Positions 34,441-44,258 of a stretch of DNA of 64,000 nt are shown here, piece by piece (position 1 is the stretch's first letter; the number at the start of each line of letters is the position of its first letter). The notes under the pieces are model-generated. The model worked only from the letters and a program-made list of their open reading frames with translations, had not been told where the DNA came from and did no database searches. The stretch covers positions 186,001-250,000 of the forward strand of contig NZ_FNDS01000001.1 of NCBI RefSeq assembly GCF_900099785.1, given 5' to 3'. The translations under genes were made by a program, and so were the position numbers. The stretch is from Pseudomonas panipatensis (lineage in GTDB: Bacteria; Pseudomonadota; Gammaproteobacteria; Pseudomonadales; Pseudomonadaceae).

Positions 34441-34444
<4 letters not shown>
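33677..34444 (-). CDS. braF: Branched-chain amino acid ABC transporter ATPase BraF (LivG type)
   Basis: A 255-residue ABC ATPase. Walker A is GPNGAGKTT near 36, the signature region is [15 protein letters not shown], Walker B is [13 protein letters not shown], and LLIEHDM follows. The Tyr-Gly variant of the signature is usual for LivG. Overlaps braE by 4 bp (ATGA). Confidence 0.97.
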
Positions 34445-36611
<2,167 letters not shown>

Positions 36612-36689
36612 TACCTAACTCCTCGGGCGTCGCGTGAAGCGGCGCTTGTGGCGCGACGGACCCCCGGACGGAATACACGGAATAAACAA

Positions 36690-36713
36690 AGCCCACTGCG
36701 CGTGCAGTGGGCT
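36690..36713 (-). terminator. Intercistronic hairpin/partial terminator between braC and braD
   Basis: A 10-bp perfect stem AGCCCACTGC / GCAGTGGGCT with a 4-base loop, followed on the minus strand by TTGTTTATT. It sits 22 bp after the braC stop. This arrangement usually gives more binding protein than permease. Confidence 0.7.
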
Positions 36714-36734
36714 CTGGTTTAAAGGCGGCCGACC

Positions 36735-37856
36735 TTATTTGACTTCGGTCTTGGTGCCGTCCTTGTGCCACTGGTAGACCACGAAGTTGAAGTTCTTCAG
36801 GTCGCCCTTGGCGTCGAAGCCAAGGCTGCCGGTGGGGGTGTCGAAGGTATTGGCGCGCAGCGCGGCGGCGACCTTGTCGGTCTCTTCGCTGCCGGCTTTC
36901 TTGATGCCTTCGGCGATGACCTGCACGGCGGCGTAGGCCGGGAACACGAACGGACCGCTCGGGTCCTGGTTCTTGGCCTTGAAGGCGGCGACCAGGGCCT
37001 GGTTCTTCGGATCCTGGTCGAAGGACTTCGGCAGGGTCACGTAGAGGCCTTCGGAAGCCGGGCCGGCGATGGCGGAGATTTCCTTGTTGCCGACGCCTTC
37101 CGGGCCCATGAAGCCGACCTTCAGGCCTTTCTCGGAAGTCTGCCGCAGCAGCAGACCGAGTTCCGGGTGGTAGCCGCCGTAGTAGACGAAGTCGACGTTG
37201 GCTTGCTTGAGCTTGGCGATCAGCGAGGAGAAGTCCTTGTCGCCGGCGTTGATGCCTTCGAACAGGGCGACCTTGATGCCGGCGTCTTCCAGGGTCTTCT
37301 TCACCGCGGTGGCGATGCCTTCGCCGTACTGCTGCTTGTCGTGGATGACCGCGACGACCTTGGGCTTGACGTGCTCGGCGATGAACTTGCCGGCGGTCGG
37401 GCCCTGCATGTTGTCCAGGCCGATGGTGCGGAACACCAGCTTGTAGCCGCGGTTGGTGATGTCCGGGCTGGTGGAGGCGGGGGAGATCATCAGGACGCCT
37501 TCGTCCTCATAGATGTCCGAAGCCGGTTGAGTGGAGCTGGAGCAGAGGTGGCCAACCACGAACTTGACGCCGTCGTTGACGATCTTGTTGGCCACGGCGA
37601 CGGCTTGCTTGGGATCGCAGGCGTCGTCGTAGACCACGCCTTCAAGCTGCTTGCCGTCCACACCGCCAGCCTTGTTGATCTGCTCGATGGCCATCTTGGC
37701 GCCGACGAACTCCATCTCCCCGTACTGGGCGACCGCGCCGGTCACCGGACCGGCCAGGGCGATCTTGATGGTATCGGCGGCCATCGAATAGCTGGCGACG
37801 CCGGCCAGAGCCATGGCGGTCAACAGTTGGGAAAGACGTTGAGTACCCTTTTTCAT
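36735..37856 (-). CDS. braC: Branched-chain amino acid binding protein BraC
   Basis: A 373-residue periplasmic protein, the same length as P. aeruginosa BraC. Signal peptide MKKGTQRLSQLLTAMALAGV, cut near SMA-AD (residue 27). The mature part starts DTIKIALAGPVTGAVAQYG and has the Leu/Ile/Val-binding pattern: VVGHLCSSSTQPASDIYEDEG, SPASTSPDITNRG, YYGGYHPELG. The start follows AGAGTGGAGC. First gene of braCDEFG. Confidence 0.97.
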   Translation of the reverse strand: MKKGTQRLSQLLTAMALAGVASYSMAADTIKIALAGPVTGAVAQYGEMEFVGAKMAIEQINKAGGVDGKQLEGVVYDDACDPKQAVAVANKIVNDGVKFVVGHLCSSSTQPASDIYEDEGVLMISPASTSPDITNRGYKLVFRTIGLDNMQGPTAGKFIAEHVKPKVVAVIHDKQQYGEGIATAVKKTLEDAGIKVALFEGINAGDKDFSSLIAKLKQANVDFVYYGGYHPELGLLLRQTSEKGLKVGFMGPEGVGNKEISAIAGPASEGLYVTLPKSFDQDPKNQALVAAFKAKNQDPSGPFVFPAYAAVQVIAEGIKKAGSEETDKVAAALRANTFDTPTGSLGFDAKGDLKNFNFVVYQWHKDGTKTEVK

Positions 37857-37944
37857 AATGCTCCACTCTTCTTGTGTTTTCGTTTTGTGGCCTTGGCAGC
37901 CATGGGCTGCGAGACCGAGTAAGGCCCGGGCAACCCCAGGGGCA

Positions 37945-37960
37945 ACTGTACCGGTACAGT
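37945..37960. promoter_or_regulatory. 16-bp perfect palindrome in the braC promoter region
   Basis: ACTGTACCGGTACAGT lies 89 bp upstream of the braC start, in the 306-bp gap before the DUF2288 gene. On the minus strand TACACT, a -10-like hexamer, overlaps its left side, so a protein bound there would cover the start of transcription. No gene is seen in the rest of the gap. Confidence 0.5.
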
Positions 37961-38162
37961 GTAGAGTGCCGCTTCGTCGCTTGAAAAGCGGGCCGCGGCG
38001 GGGCGCTTCGAGGCATGTCGCAAAGTCGTAACAAACGTACAGAAAAACGGCGCTCTGCCACCATCCTCCTTTGGTCCGCGCCGACGGGATGGAACCGCCT
38101 GGGAACTTGCCTGGCGCCGCCCCGGCGTTATCATGGCGCCGCCCGATTTCCCGGTAAGAACC

Positions 38163-38480
38163 ATGACTGAAAAAACTAGCACCCTGTATGCCAAGTTGCT
38201 CGGCGAAACCGCAATGATTTCCTGGCAGGAGCTGCAGCCGTTCTTCGCCCGTGGCGCCCTGCTGCAGGTGGCCGCCGGCCTCGACCTGGTGGAAGCGGCA
38301 CAAGCCGTGGCCGAGGACGATCACGAGAAAGTCGCGCGCTGGCTCGGCAATGGCGAACTGGCCAAGGTCGACGAAGCCCGCGCGGAAGATTTCCTGGCCC
38401 GCGATCCGCAACTCTGGGCGGTGGTGGTGGCACCCTGGGTGCTGGTTCAGGAACGCTCTGAAAAAAAGCTGCTGCACTGA
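38163..38480 (+). CDS. DUF2288 family protein
   Basis: A 105-residue acidic cytoplasmic protein with ETAMISWQELQPFFARGALL and the C-terminal PQLWAVVVAPWVLVQERS, which I associate with DUF2288. It looks helical. No function known to me. Divergent from braC, and it opens the segment that matches another chromosomal region of PAO1. Confidence 0.75.
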   Translation: MTEKTSTLYAKLLGETAMISWQELQPFFARGALLQVAAGLDLVEAAQAVAEDDHEKVARWLGNGELAKVDEARAEDFLARDPQLWAVVVAPWVLVQERSEKKLLH

Positions 38481-38545
38481 TCCGAGGCGGCTCTCATTGC
38501 CCGAAGCCGAGCTAGACTCAGCGGATCAACGGAAGGAGGTAAGTC

Positions 38546-38902
38546 ATGTTCGAACCCGGCCATATGCAACTCCGTGCCCTCCCGGGGCTGGACCAGCAGG
38601 CGGTAGAAATCAACCTGCGCTATGAGGTCCGCCACGATGCCGAGAAGGGCACCTATGTCCATTTCAGCATGGATGGCACTATCGACGGGAACGCCTTCAA
38701 GGAGGAGTTCGACATGCCCAAGGACCAGGCCTTCAACTTCGCCAGCGACGCCACCCGCATCGCCCAGAAGCATGGCCTGCACCCGCGTTTCGGTCCTATC
38801 GTGCGTATCCACAAGGAGTACGACGCGATGTTCGAGGACATCCGCGCCAAGTTGGGCACCCACCCCGGCGACCCGGTCGATCTGGACAAGATGGTCCCCT
38901 GA
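38546..38902 (+). CDS. DUF5064-type conserved Pseudomonas protein
   Basis: A 118-residue soluble protein starting MFEPGHMQLRALPG, with alternating strands (VEINLRYEVRHD, VHFSMDGTIDGN) and a helical C-terminal half ending DPVDLDKMVP. I recognise it as a Pseudomonas-specific family without known function. A strong GGAAGGAGG site precedes the ATG. A long terminator follows. Confidence 0.72.
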   Translation: MFEPGHMQLRALPGLDQQAVEINLRYEVRHDAEKGTYVHFSMDGTIDGNAFKEEFDMPKDQAFNFASDATRIAQKHGLHPRFGPIVRIHKEYDAMFEDIRAKLGTHPGDPVDLDKMVP

Positions 38903-38916
38903 TCGCAGCGCTCCAC

Positions 38917-38955
38917 CCATGCAAAAGCCCGGCGGAATGCCGGGCTTTTGCATGG
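38917..38955. terminator. Long bidirectional terminator
   Basis: A perfect 17-bp stem around AAAAGCCCGGC / GCCGGGCTTTT with loop GGAAT, between the convergent DUF5064 gene and the ABC transporter operon. Confidence 0.88.
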
Positions 38956-38974
38956 TGCGCGGAGCGCCTGGGCG

Positions 38975-39757
38975 TCAGGCGCTGACCCAGCGCTGGCGTG
39001 CCCAGGCGCTCAGGCTGTCGACCGCCAGCACCAGCACCAGCATGGCGATGATCACCGTGGCCGCCTGGGCCTGCTGGAACAGGCTGAGGCTGAAGTAGAG
39101 CATCTGTCCCAGGCCGCCGGCGCCGACGAAGCCGAGCACGCTGGCCATGCGGATATTGTTTTCCCAGCGATACAGGACATAGGCCACCAGTTGTGGCCAG
39201 ACCGCCGGCAGGGTGCCGTAGCTGAACGCCGCCAGCCGTCCACTGCCGGCCAGACGCAGGGCGTCGGCGGGCTCGCCGGGAGTATTTTCCAGGGCTTCGG
39301 CGAACAGCCGGCCGAGCACGCCGCTGGTGTGCAGGGCCAGGGCCAGGGTGCCGGCGTTCGGTCCGAGTCCGGCGGCCAGCACCATGAGCGCGCCCCAGAC
39401 CAGCTCCGGCACGGCGCGCAAGGCATTGAGCAGGAGCCGCGCCAGGCTTTGCGCCAGGCCGCCGAAACGCCCGGCGGCGGGCAGCGCGAAGAGCAGCCCG
39501 AGCAGCGCCGCCAGCAGGGTGCCCAACGCCGACATGGCCAGGGTTTCCAGGGCGCCGCGCGCCACCGCCTGGAGGTGCGTGACGGAATGGTCGGGCGGGA
39601 AGAAGTCGCGCGCATAGCCGAGCATCTGCCCCAGGCCGGCGCCGCTGAACAGGCCCGTGCCATCCACGCGCAGGTAGACGAAGGACGCCAGCACCGCGGC
39701 GAGGACCAGCAACGTCCAGCCGAGCGCGCGCAACAGAGTGGCTCGCGCCTGGTTCAT
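38975..39757 (-). CDS. PhnE-type ABC permease, second copy
   Basis: A 260-residue permease with about six helices. The coupling loop region is [45 protein letters not shown], typical of PhnE. Its ATG overlaps the stop of the first permease gene (ATGA). Together the two permeases form the membrane channel. Last gene of the four-gene operon. Confidence 0.88.
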   Translation of the reverse strand: MNQARATLLRALGWTLLVLAAVLASFVYLRVDGTGLFSGAGLGQMLGYARDFFPPDHSVTHLQAVARGALETLAMSALGTLLAALLGLLFALPAAGRFGGLAQSLARLLLNALRAVPELVWGALMVLAAGLGPNAGTLALALHTSGVLGRLFAEALENTPGEPADALRLAGSGRLAAFSYGTLPAVWPQLVAYVLYRWENNIRMASVLGFVGAGGLGQMLYFSLSLFQQAQAATVIIAMLVLVLAVDSLSAWARQRWVSA

Positions 39758-40581
39758 TCCAGCCTCCGCCGCAGCAGGCGGCTGAGCTGGTCGGCAACCA
39801 GCACCAGCAACAGGAAGGTCAGCAGAATGCTGGATACCTCGCCACCGGCGAACATGCGCAGCGACAGGTCGATCTGCTGGCCGAGCCCGCCGGCGCCGAC
39901 GAAGCCCATCACTACCGAGGCGCGGATCGCGCATTCCCAGCGGTAGACGGTGTAGGAGATCAGTTCGGCGGCGGCCGCCGGCAGCAGGCCGTAGGCGAAG
40001 GCACCCAAGCGTGAGCCGCCCGCCAGCAACAGGGCGCGGGTCGGGCGGTTATCCACCGACTCGAAGATTTCCGCATAGACCTTGCCGAGCATGCCGCCGT
40101 AGGTGATGGCGATGGCCATGACCCCGGCCGTGGGGCCCAGGCCCACGGCACGCACGAAGAGCAGCGCCCAGACGATTTCCGGGATGCTGCGCAGGGCGAT
40201 CAGCAGGCCGCGCACCGGCCAGCGCAGGGCGCGTGCCCACCAGACCGGCAAGCCGCCGCGAGGCAGCGCGGAAAGGGACAGCGCGCGGGTCGCCAGCAGC
40301 GCCGAGGGGACGGCGATCAGCCAGGCCAGGGCCATGCCGGCGGTGGCGATCGCCAGGGTTTCCAGGGTCGCGCGGCCGAGCAGGGCGAGGAACTCGGCAT
40401 CGTGGGCCGGCGGCCAGAAGCCGCCAAGGAAGCTGCCCATGGTCTGGGCATTGGCGCTGTTGAACAGGCTGGAGAGGTCCAGTTCGCTGAGGCGCAGCCC
40501 GGGCCACAGCAACGCCAGCGCCAGCAGGGTCAGCAACAGGCGGGGCAGGGCCGCGGGATCGCGCAGGGACGCTTTCAGCAT
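39754..40581 (-). CDS. PhnE-type ABC permease, first copy
   Basis: A 275-residue permease homologous to its neighbour. Shared marks are [25 protein letters not shown] and [25 protein letters not shown]. Two PhnE-like genes in tandem suggest a heterodimeric channel. Overlaps the ATPase gene by 7 bp. Confidence 0.88.
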   Translation of the reverse strand: MLKASLRDPAALPRLLLTLLALALLWPGLRLSELDLSSLFNSANAQTMGSFLGGFWPPAHDAEFLALLGRATLETLAIATAGMALAWLIAVPSALLATRALSLSALPRGGLPVWWARALRWPVRGLLIALRSIPEIVWALLFVRAVGLGPTAGVMAIAITYGGMLGKVYAEIFESVDNRPTRALLLAGGSRLGAFAYGLLPAAAAELISYTVYRWECAIRASVVMGFVGAGGLGQQIDLSLRMFAGGEVSSILLTFLLLVLVADQLSRLLRRRLE

Positions 40582-41378
40582 CGCGGTATCTGCACCAGAT
40601 GCTGCGGGCTCGGCGCGCTGCCGACGCTTGCGGGGAGCAGTTGTTCGTTGGCGTAGAGCGCCTGCAAGTCCTCCGGGCTGACCTCGCTGGCGCGGCGGTC
40701 GAAGGCGACGCGCCCGTCACGGATGCCGATGATCCGCGGGAAGTGGGACAGCGCCAGGTCCACCGCATGCAGGCTGGCCAGCAGGGTGACGCCGCGCGCC
40801 TCGGCTTCGCGGCCGAGCACGTCGAGGGTATGGCTGGCGAGGACCGGGTCCATCGCCGATACCGGCTCGTCGGCGAGGATCAGCTCGGCGCGTTGATAGA
40901 GCGCACGGGCGATGCCGACGCGCTGCAACTGGCCGCCGGAAAGGCGATCGCAGCGCTCGAAGAGTTTGTCCGCCAGGTCCAGGCGGCGCAGGGCATCGGC
41001 GGCGCCAGCGCAGTCCAGGGGGTAGGCCAGGCTGGCCAGGCTCTTCCACAGCGGCCACTGCCCGAGGCGTCCCGCCAGCACGGCGTTGACCACCCGCTGC
41101 CGGGGCGGCAGCGGTGGGTTCTGATGGATCAGCGCGATGCGCGCGCGCAGGCGCTGCCGGGCCGCCGCGCCGATGGCCCAGGGCTGTTCGCCGAATACCC
41201 GGTAGTCACCGGCGGCAGGTTTGAGCGCGGTGGCCAGCAGGCGCAGCAAGGTGGTCTTGCCGGCGCCCGAAGGGCCGATGATCGCCAGTCGCTCACCGGC
41301 TTCCACCTGCAGATCGATGGCGCTGAGCGCCGGCTGGCCATTCGCCTGCACCAGGCCGACGCCCGACAACCGCAGCAT
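40575..41378 (-). CDS. PhnC-type ABC transporter ATPase
   Basis: A 267-residue ABC ATPase. Walker A is GPSGAGKTT near 36, the signature is [10 protein letters not shown], Walker B is [13 protein letters not shown], and the switch region is [10 protein letters not shown]. This is the PhnC pattern (the usual conserved His is in place). The ATG at 41378 overlaps the stop of the binding protein gene (ATGA). Confidence 0.9.
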   Translation of the reverse strand: MLRLSGVGLVQANGQPALSAIDLQVEAGERLAIIGPSGAGKTTLLRLLATALKPAAGDYRVFGEQPWAIGAAARQRLRARIALIHQNPPLPPRQRVVNAVLAGRLGQWPLWKSLASLAYPLDCAGAADALRRLDLADKLFERCDRLSGGQLQRVGIARALYQRAELILADEPVSAMDPVLASHTLDVLGREAEARGVTLLASLHAVDLALSHFPRIIGIRDGRVAFDRRASEVSPEDLQALYANEQLLPASVGSAPSPQHLVQIPRC

Positions 41379-42235
41379 CACTTCAGCAGGCCGGCCGAGC
41401 GAGCGGCTTCCTCGATGCCCTTGTAGTTCTCCGGCTTGGTCTCGATGAAGCGGCTGGCGGCCTGCAGATCGAGGATCTCCTTGTCGCGCGGCTTGCTTGG
41501 GTCGAGGGCGAGGAAGGCTTTCTTGATCTTCTCCGCCAGCGCCGGGTCGAGGTTGCCGCGCACCGTCCAGTTGTAGTCGTAGTAGCTGGGCGTGGTGGCG
41601 AAGACCTTGACCTTGTTGGTGTCGACCTTGCCGGCATCGACCAGCTTCTGCCACACCGAGGCGTTGAGCACGCCAGCGTCGACCTTGCCGGCCTGGACCC
41701 AGGCCACGGTGGCGTCATGGGCGCCGGAGTAGGCCACGCGGGAGAAGAACTGTTCGGGAACGATGCCGTCCTTCTGCATGAAGTAGCGCGGCATCAGGCT
41801 GCCCGAGGTGGAGGACACCGAGCCGAAGGCGAAGGTCTTGCCCTTGAGGTCCTGCAGGGACTTCACATTGGCGTCGGCGGTGATGAATTTGCTGGTGAAC
41901 TGCTGGTCCTGCTCGCGCTGCACCAGGGGAATGGCGTTGCCGGTCTTCAGGCGCGCCTGGACGAAGGTGAAGCCGCCCAGCCAGGCCATGTCGAGGCGGT
42001 CGGAGGCAAGCGCCTCGACGACCCCGGCGTAGTCGGAAACCGGGATGAACTTCACCGGCATGCCCAGTTGTTCCTGCAAATACTCGCCCAGCGGTTTGAA
42101 CTTGCGTTGCAGTTCGGTCGGGGCTTCGTCGGGGATCGCCGAGACCTTCAGTTCTTTCAACGCCTCGGCGTGACCGATGACAGCGGACAGGGACAGGGCG
42201 ATACCGGCGGCGAGCGCCAGGGTGCGTTTCAACAT
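41378..42235 (-). CDS. PhnD-type oxyanion-binding protein (possibly selenate/phosphonate)
   Basis: A 285-residue periplasmic binding protein with signal [21 protein letters not shown]. Mature motifs are [47 protein letters not shown] and [11 protein letters not shown]. The fold belongs to the phosphate/phosphite/phosphonate group. I remember close relatives in Pseudomonas carrying the tentative name selenate-binding protein, so the oxyanion is not settled. First gene of an operon of four overlapping genes (this gene, ATPase, two permeases). Confidence 0.83.
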   Translation of the reverse strand: MLKRTLALAAGIALSLSAVIGHAEALKELKVSAIPDEAPTELQRKFKPLGEYLQEQLGMPVKFIPVSDYAGVVEALASDRLDMAWLGGFTFVQARLKTGNAIPLVQREQDQQFTSKFITADANVKSLQDLKGKTFAFGSVSSTSGSLMPRYFMQKDGIVPEQFFSRVAYSGAHDATVAWVQAGKVDAGVLNASVWQKLVDAGKVDTNKVKVFATTPSYYDYNWTVRGNLDPALAEKIKKAFLALDPSKPRDKEILDLQAASRFIETKPENYKGIEEAARSAGLLK

Positions 42236-42395
42236 GGGAGAGTTCTCCGGTTCAATGGCGGAAAAAACCGCCGGAGTATAGTGGCGGGGCGGGTCGAGCG
42301 ACAGCCCGGCCGCGCATGCATCGACTCGGCGCGTCGGCGCGCGGCGGTTAAGATGGGCGCCCCGTGCCCCCGTCTCTCGATCACAGGAGTTGTTC

Positions 42396-43286
42396 ATGTC
42401 CAGCGCACAGCCTTCCCTGGCCTTCGCCGGTCTCGGCCTGATGGGCGTTCCCATGTCGCAGCGGCTGCTCGCCGCCGGTTATCCGCTGACGGTCTGGAAT
42501 CGCTCGCCGGGCAAGTGCGATCGCCTGGCCGCGCAGGGCGCGCGCGCGGTGTCGACACCCGCCGAGCTGTGCGGCGATGCCGAACTGGTGATGCTCTGCC
42601 TGGCCGATACCGCCGCCGTGCGGGAAGTGGTCTTCGGCCCCGGCGGTATCGTCGAGGGTGCGCGCCCTGGGCAGTTGCTGGTGGATTTTTCCAGTCTGGA
42701 GCCGGCCGCCACCCGCGAGATGGCCGCCGAGCTGGAAGCGCGTAGCGGCATGCGCTGGATCGATGCGCCGGTCTCCGGTGGCACGCCGGGCGCCGAGGCG
42801 GGCAGCCTGGCGATCATGGCCGGTGGCCGCGAGGCGGACATCGAGCGGGTGCGCCCGGTGCTGGCCCATCTCGGCCAGCGGCTGACGCGCATGGGCGAGG
42901 TCGGCGCCGGGCAGGTGACCAAGGTGTGCAATCAGATGATCGTCGCCTGCAACGCCCTGGTGATCGCCGAAGTGGTGGCCCTGGCGGAAAGCGCCGGGGT
43001 CGATGCCAGCCTGATCGCCCCGGCCCTGGCCGGCGGCTTCGCCGATTCCAGGCCGTTGCAGATTCTCGCGCCACAAATGGCCGAGAGCCGCTTCGAGCCG
43101 GTGAAGTGGCATGTGCGCACCCTGCTCAAGGACCTGGATACCGCGGTGAAGCTGTCCCGCGAGCAAGCCTCGGCCACGCCCATGAGCGGGCTGGCCGCGC
43201 AACTGATGCGCCTGCACGGCAGCCAGGGCAACCTGGAGCGTGACCCGGCGACCCTGGTCGAACAGTACCGCCAGGCGAAATCCTGA
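42396..43286 (+). CDS. Beta-hydroxyacid dehydrogenase (tartronate semialdehyde reductase-like)
   Basis: A 296-residue NAD(P)-dependent dehydrogenase of the 3-hydroxyisobutyrate group. The Rossmann motif is FAGLGLMGVPMSQRL, the substrate motif is DAPVSGGTPGAEAGSLAIMAGG, and the catalytic Lys is in EVGAGQVTKVCNQMIV. Followed 12 bp later by a hydroxypyruvate isomerase homologue, which favours tartronate semialdehyde as substrate over hydroxyisobutyrate. ATG at 42396 with AGGAG six bases upstream. Divergent from the ABC transporter operon. Confidence 0.85.
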   Translation: MSSAQPSLAFAGLGLMGVPMSQRLLAAGYPLTVWNRSPGKCDRLAAQGARAVSTPAELCGDAELVMLCLADTAAVREVVFGPGGIVEGARPGQLLVDFSSLEPAATREMAAELEARSGMRWIDAPVSGGTPGAEAGSLAIMAGGREADIERVRPVLAHLGQRLTRMGEVGAGQVTKVCNQMIVACNALVIAEVVALAESAGVDASLIAPALAGGFADSRPLQILAPQMAESRFEPVKWHVRTLLKDLDTAVKLSREQASATPMSGLAAQLMRLHGSQGNLERDPATLVEQYRQAKS

Positions 43287-43297
43287 GGAGCCCCGCC

Positions 43298-44095
43298 ATG
43301 CCGATCTGCGCCAACCTGTCCTTGCTGTTCACCGAGCTGCCTTTGCTGGAGCGCGTGCGTGCCGCCGCCGACGCCGGGTTCGATGGCGTCGAGATTCAGT
43401 TTCCCTACGAAGTGCCGGCCGTCGAGCTGAAGGCCGCGCTGGATCGCGCCGGCCTGCCGCTGGTGCTGATCAACCTGCCGGCCGGCGACCTGATGCAGGG
43501 CGGTGCCGGCCTGGCCGGCGTGCCCGGGCGCGAAGCCGAGTTCGCCGCCGCGCTGGAGCAGGCCCTGGCCTATGCCGCCGTGGTGGCGCCGCAGAAGGTC
43601 AACGTCCTGGCCGGGCGCGCGAGCGAGGGGGTGACCCGCGAGCAGGCCTTGGCGGTGCTGGCCGACAACCTGCGCCTGGCCGCCGAGGCGTTCGCCGCGA
43701 CGGGGGGCGGTGTGCTGATGGAGGCGATCAATCTGCACGACATGCCGGGCTTCCTGCTCAATACGCCGGCGCACTTGCTGGAGATGCTGGCGCGGGTCGG
43801 CCATCGCAACCTCGCCGCCCAGCTCGACTTCTATCACATGGCGCGCATGGGGCTGGCGCTGGAACCCTGCGTGCGGCAACTGGCCGGGCATATCGGCCAT
43901 GTGCAGTTCGCCGACGTGCCGGGGCGCGGCGAGCCGGGGAGCGGTCAACTGGACTTCCTTCCGGCCCTGCGCGCCTTGCGTGAGGAGGGCTATTCGGGCT
44001 GGCTCGGGGCGGAATACCGACCGGCCGCCAAGGCAACGGCGAGCCTGGACTGGCTGCCGCGCTGGCGCCAGGGACTGCGCGAATCCTGGCGCTGA
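43298..44095 (+). CDS. Hydroxypyruvate isomerase family protein
   Basis: A 265-residue xylose-isomerase-like TIM-barrel protein. Marks are MPICANLSLLFTELPLLERV, AGFDGVEIQFPYE, LMEAINLHDMPGFLLNTP, LDFYHMARMG and GHVQFADVPGRGEPGSGQLDF. The metal-binding Glu, Asp, His and Glu are in these motifs. It should interconvert hydroxypyruvate and tartronate semialdehyde. With the dehydrogenase it would produce glycerate, the substrate of the glycerate kinase at 13.9 kb. Confidence 0.87.
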   Translation: MPICANLSLLFTELPLLERVRAAADAGFDGVEIQFPYEVPAVELKAALDRAGLPLVLINLPAGDLMQGGAGLAGVPGREAEFAAALEQALAYAAVVAPQKVNVLAGRASEGVTREQALAVLADNLRLAAEAFAATGGGVLMEAINLHDMPGFLLNTPAHLLEMLARVGHRNLAAQLDFYHMARMGLALEPCVRQLAGHIGHVQFADVPGRGEPGSGQLDFLPALRALREEGYSGWLGAEYRPAAKATASLDWLPRWRQGLRESWR

Positions 44096-44258
44096 CGGCG
44101 CCACGCCGCACCGGGGTGAAATAAATGTGCGCAACTGTAGCGAATTTGACGCTTTTTTGATTTGCCTGCCGGTACAGTCTTGCCGCCCGTCGTGGCGGCG
44201 GGTCCTTCCGTTTTCATTGCCGCTTTTCAGAGCCGCGCGCAACCAAGGAGTGCACTCG

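Noticed and set aside
37945..37960. LexA box reading of ACTGTACCGGTACAGT (CTGT-N8-ACAG)
   Set aside because: The spacing fits LexA, but the centre is GC-rich instead of AT-rich and an amino acid transporter is not an expected SOS gene. Kept only as an unassigned palindrome.
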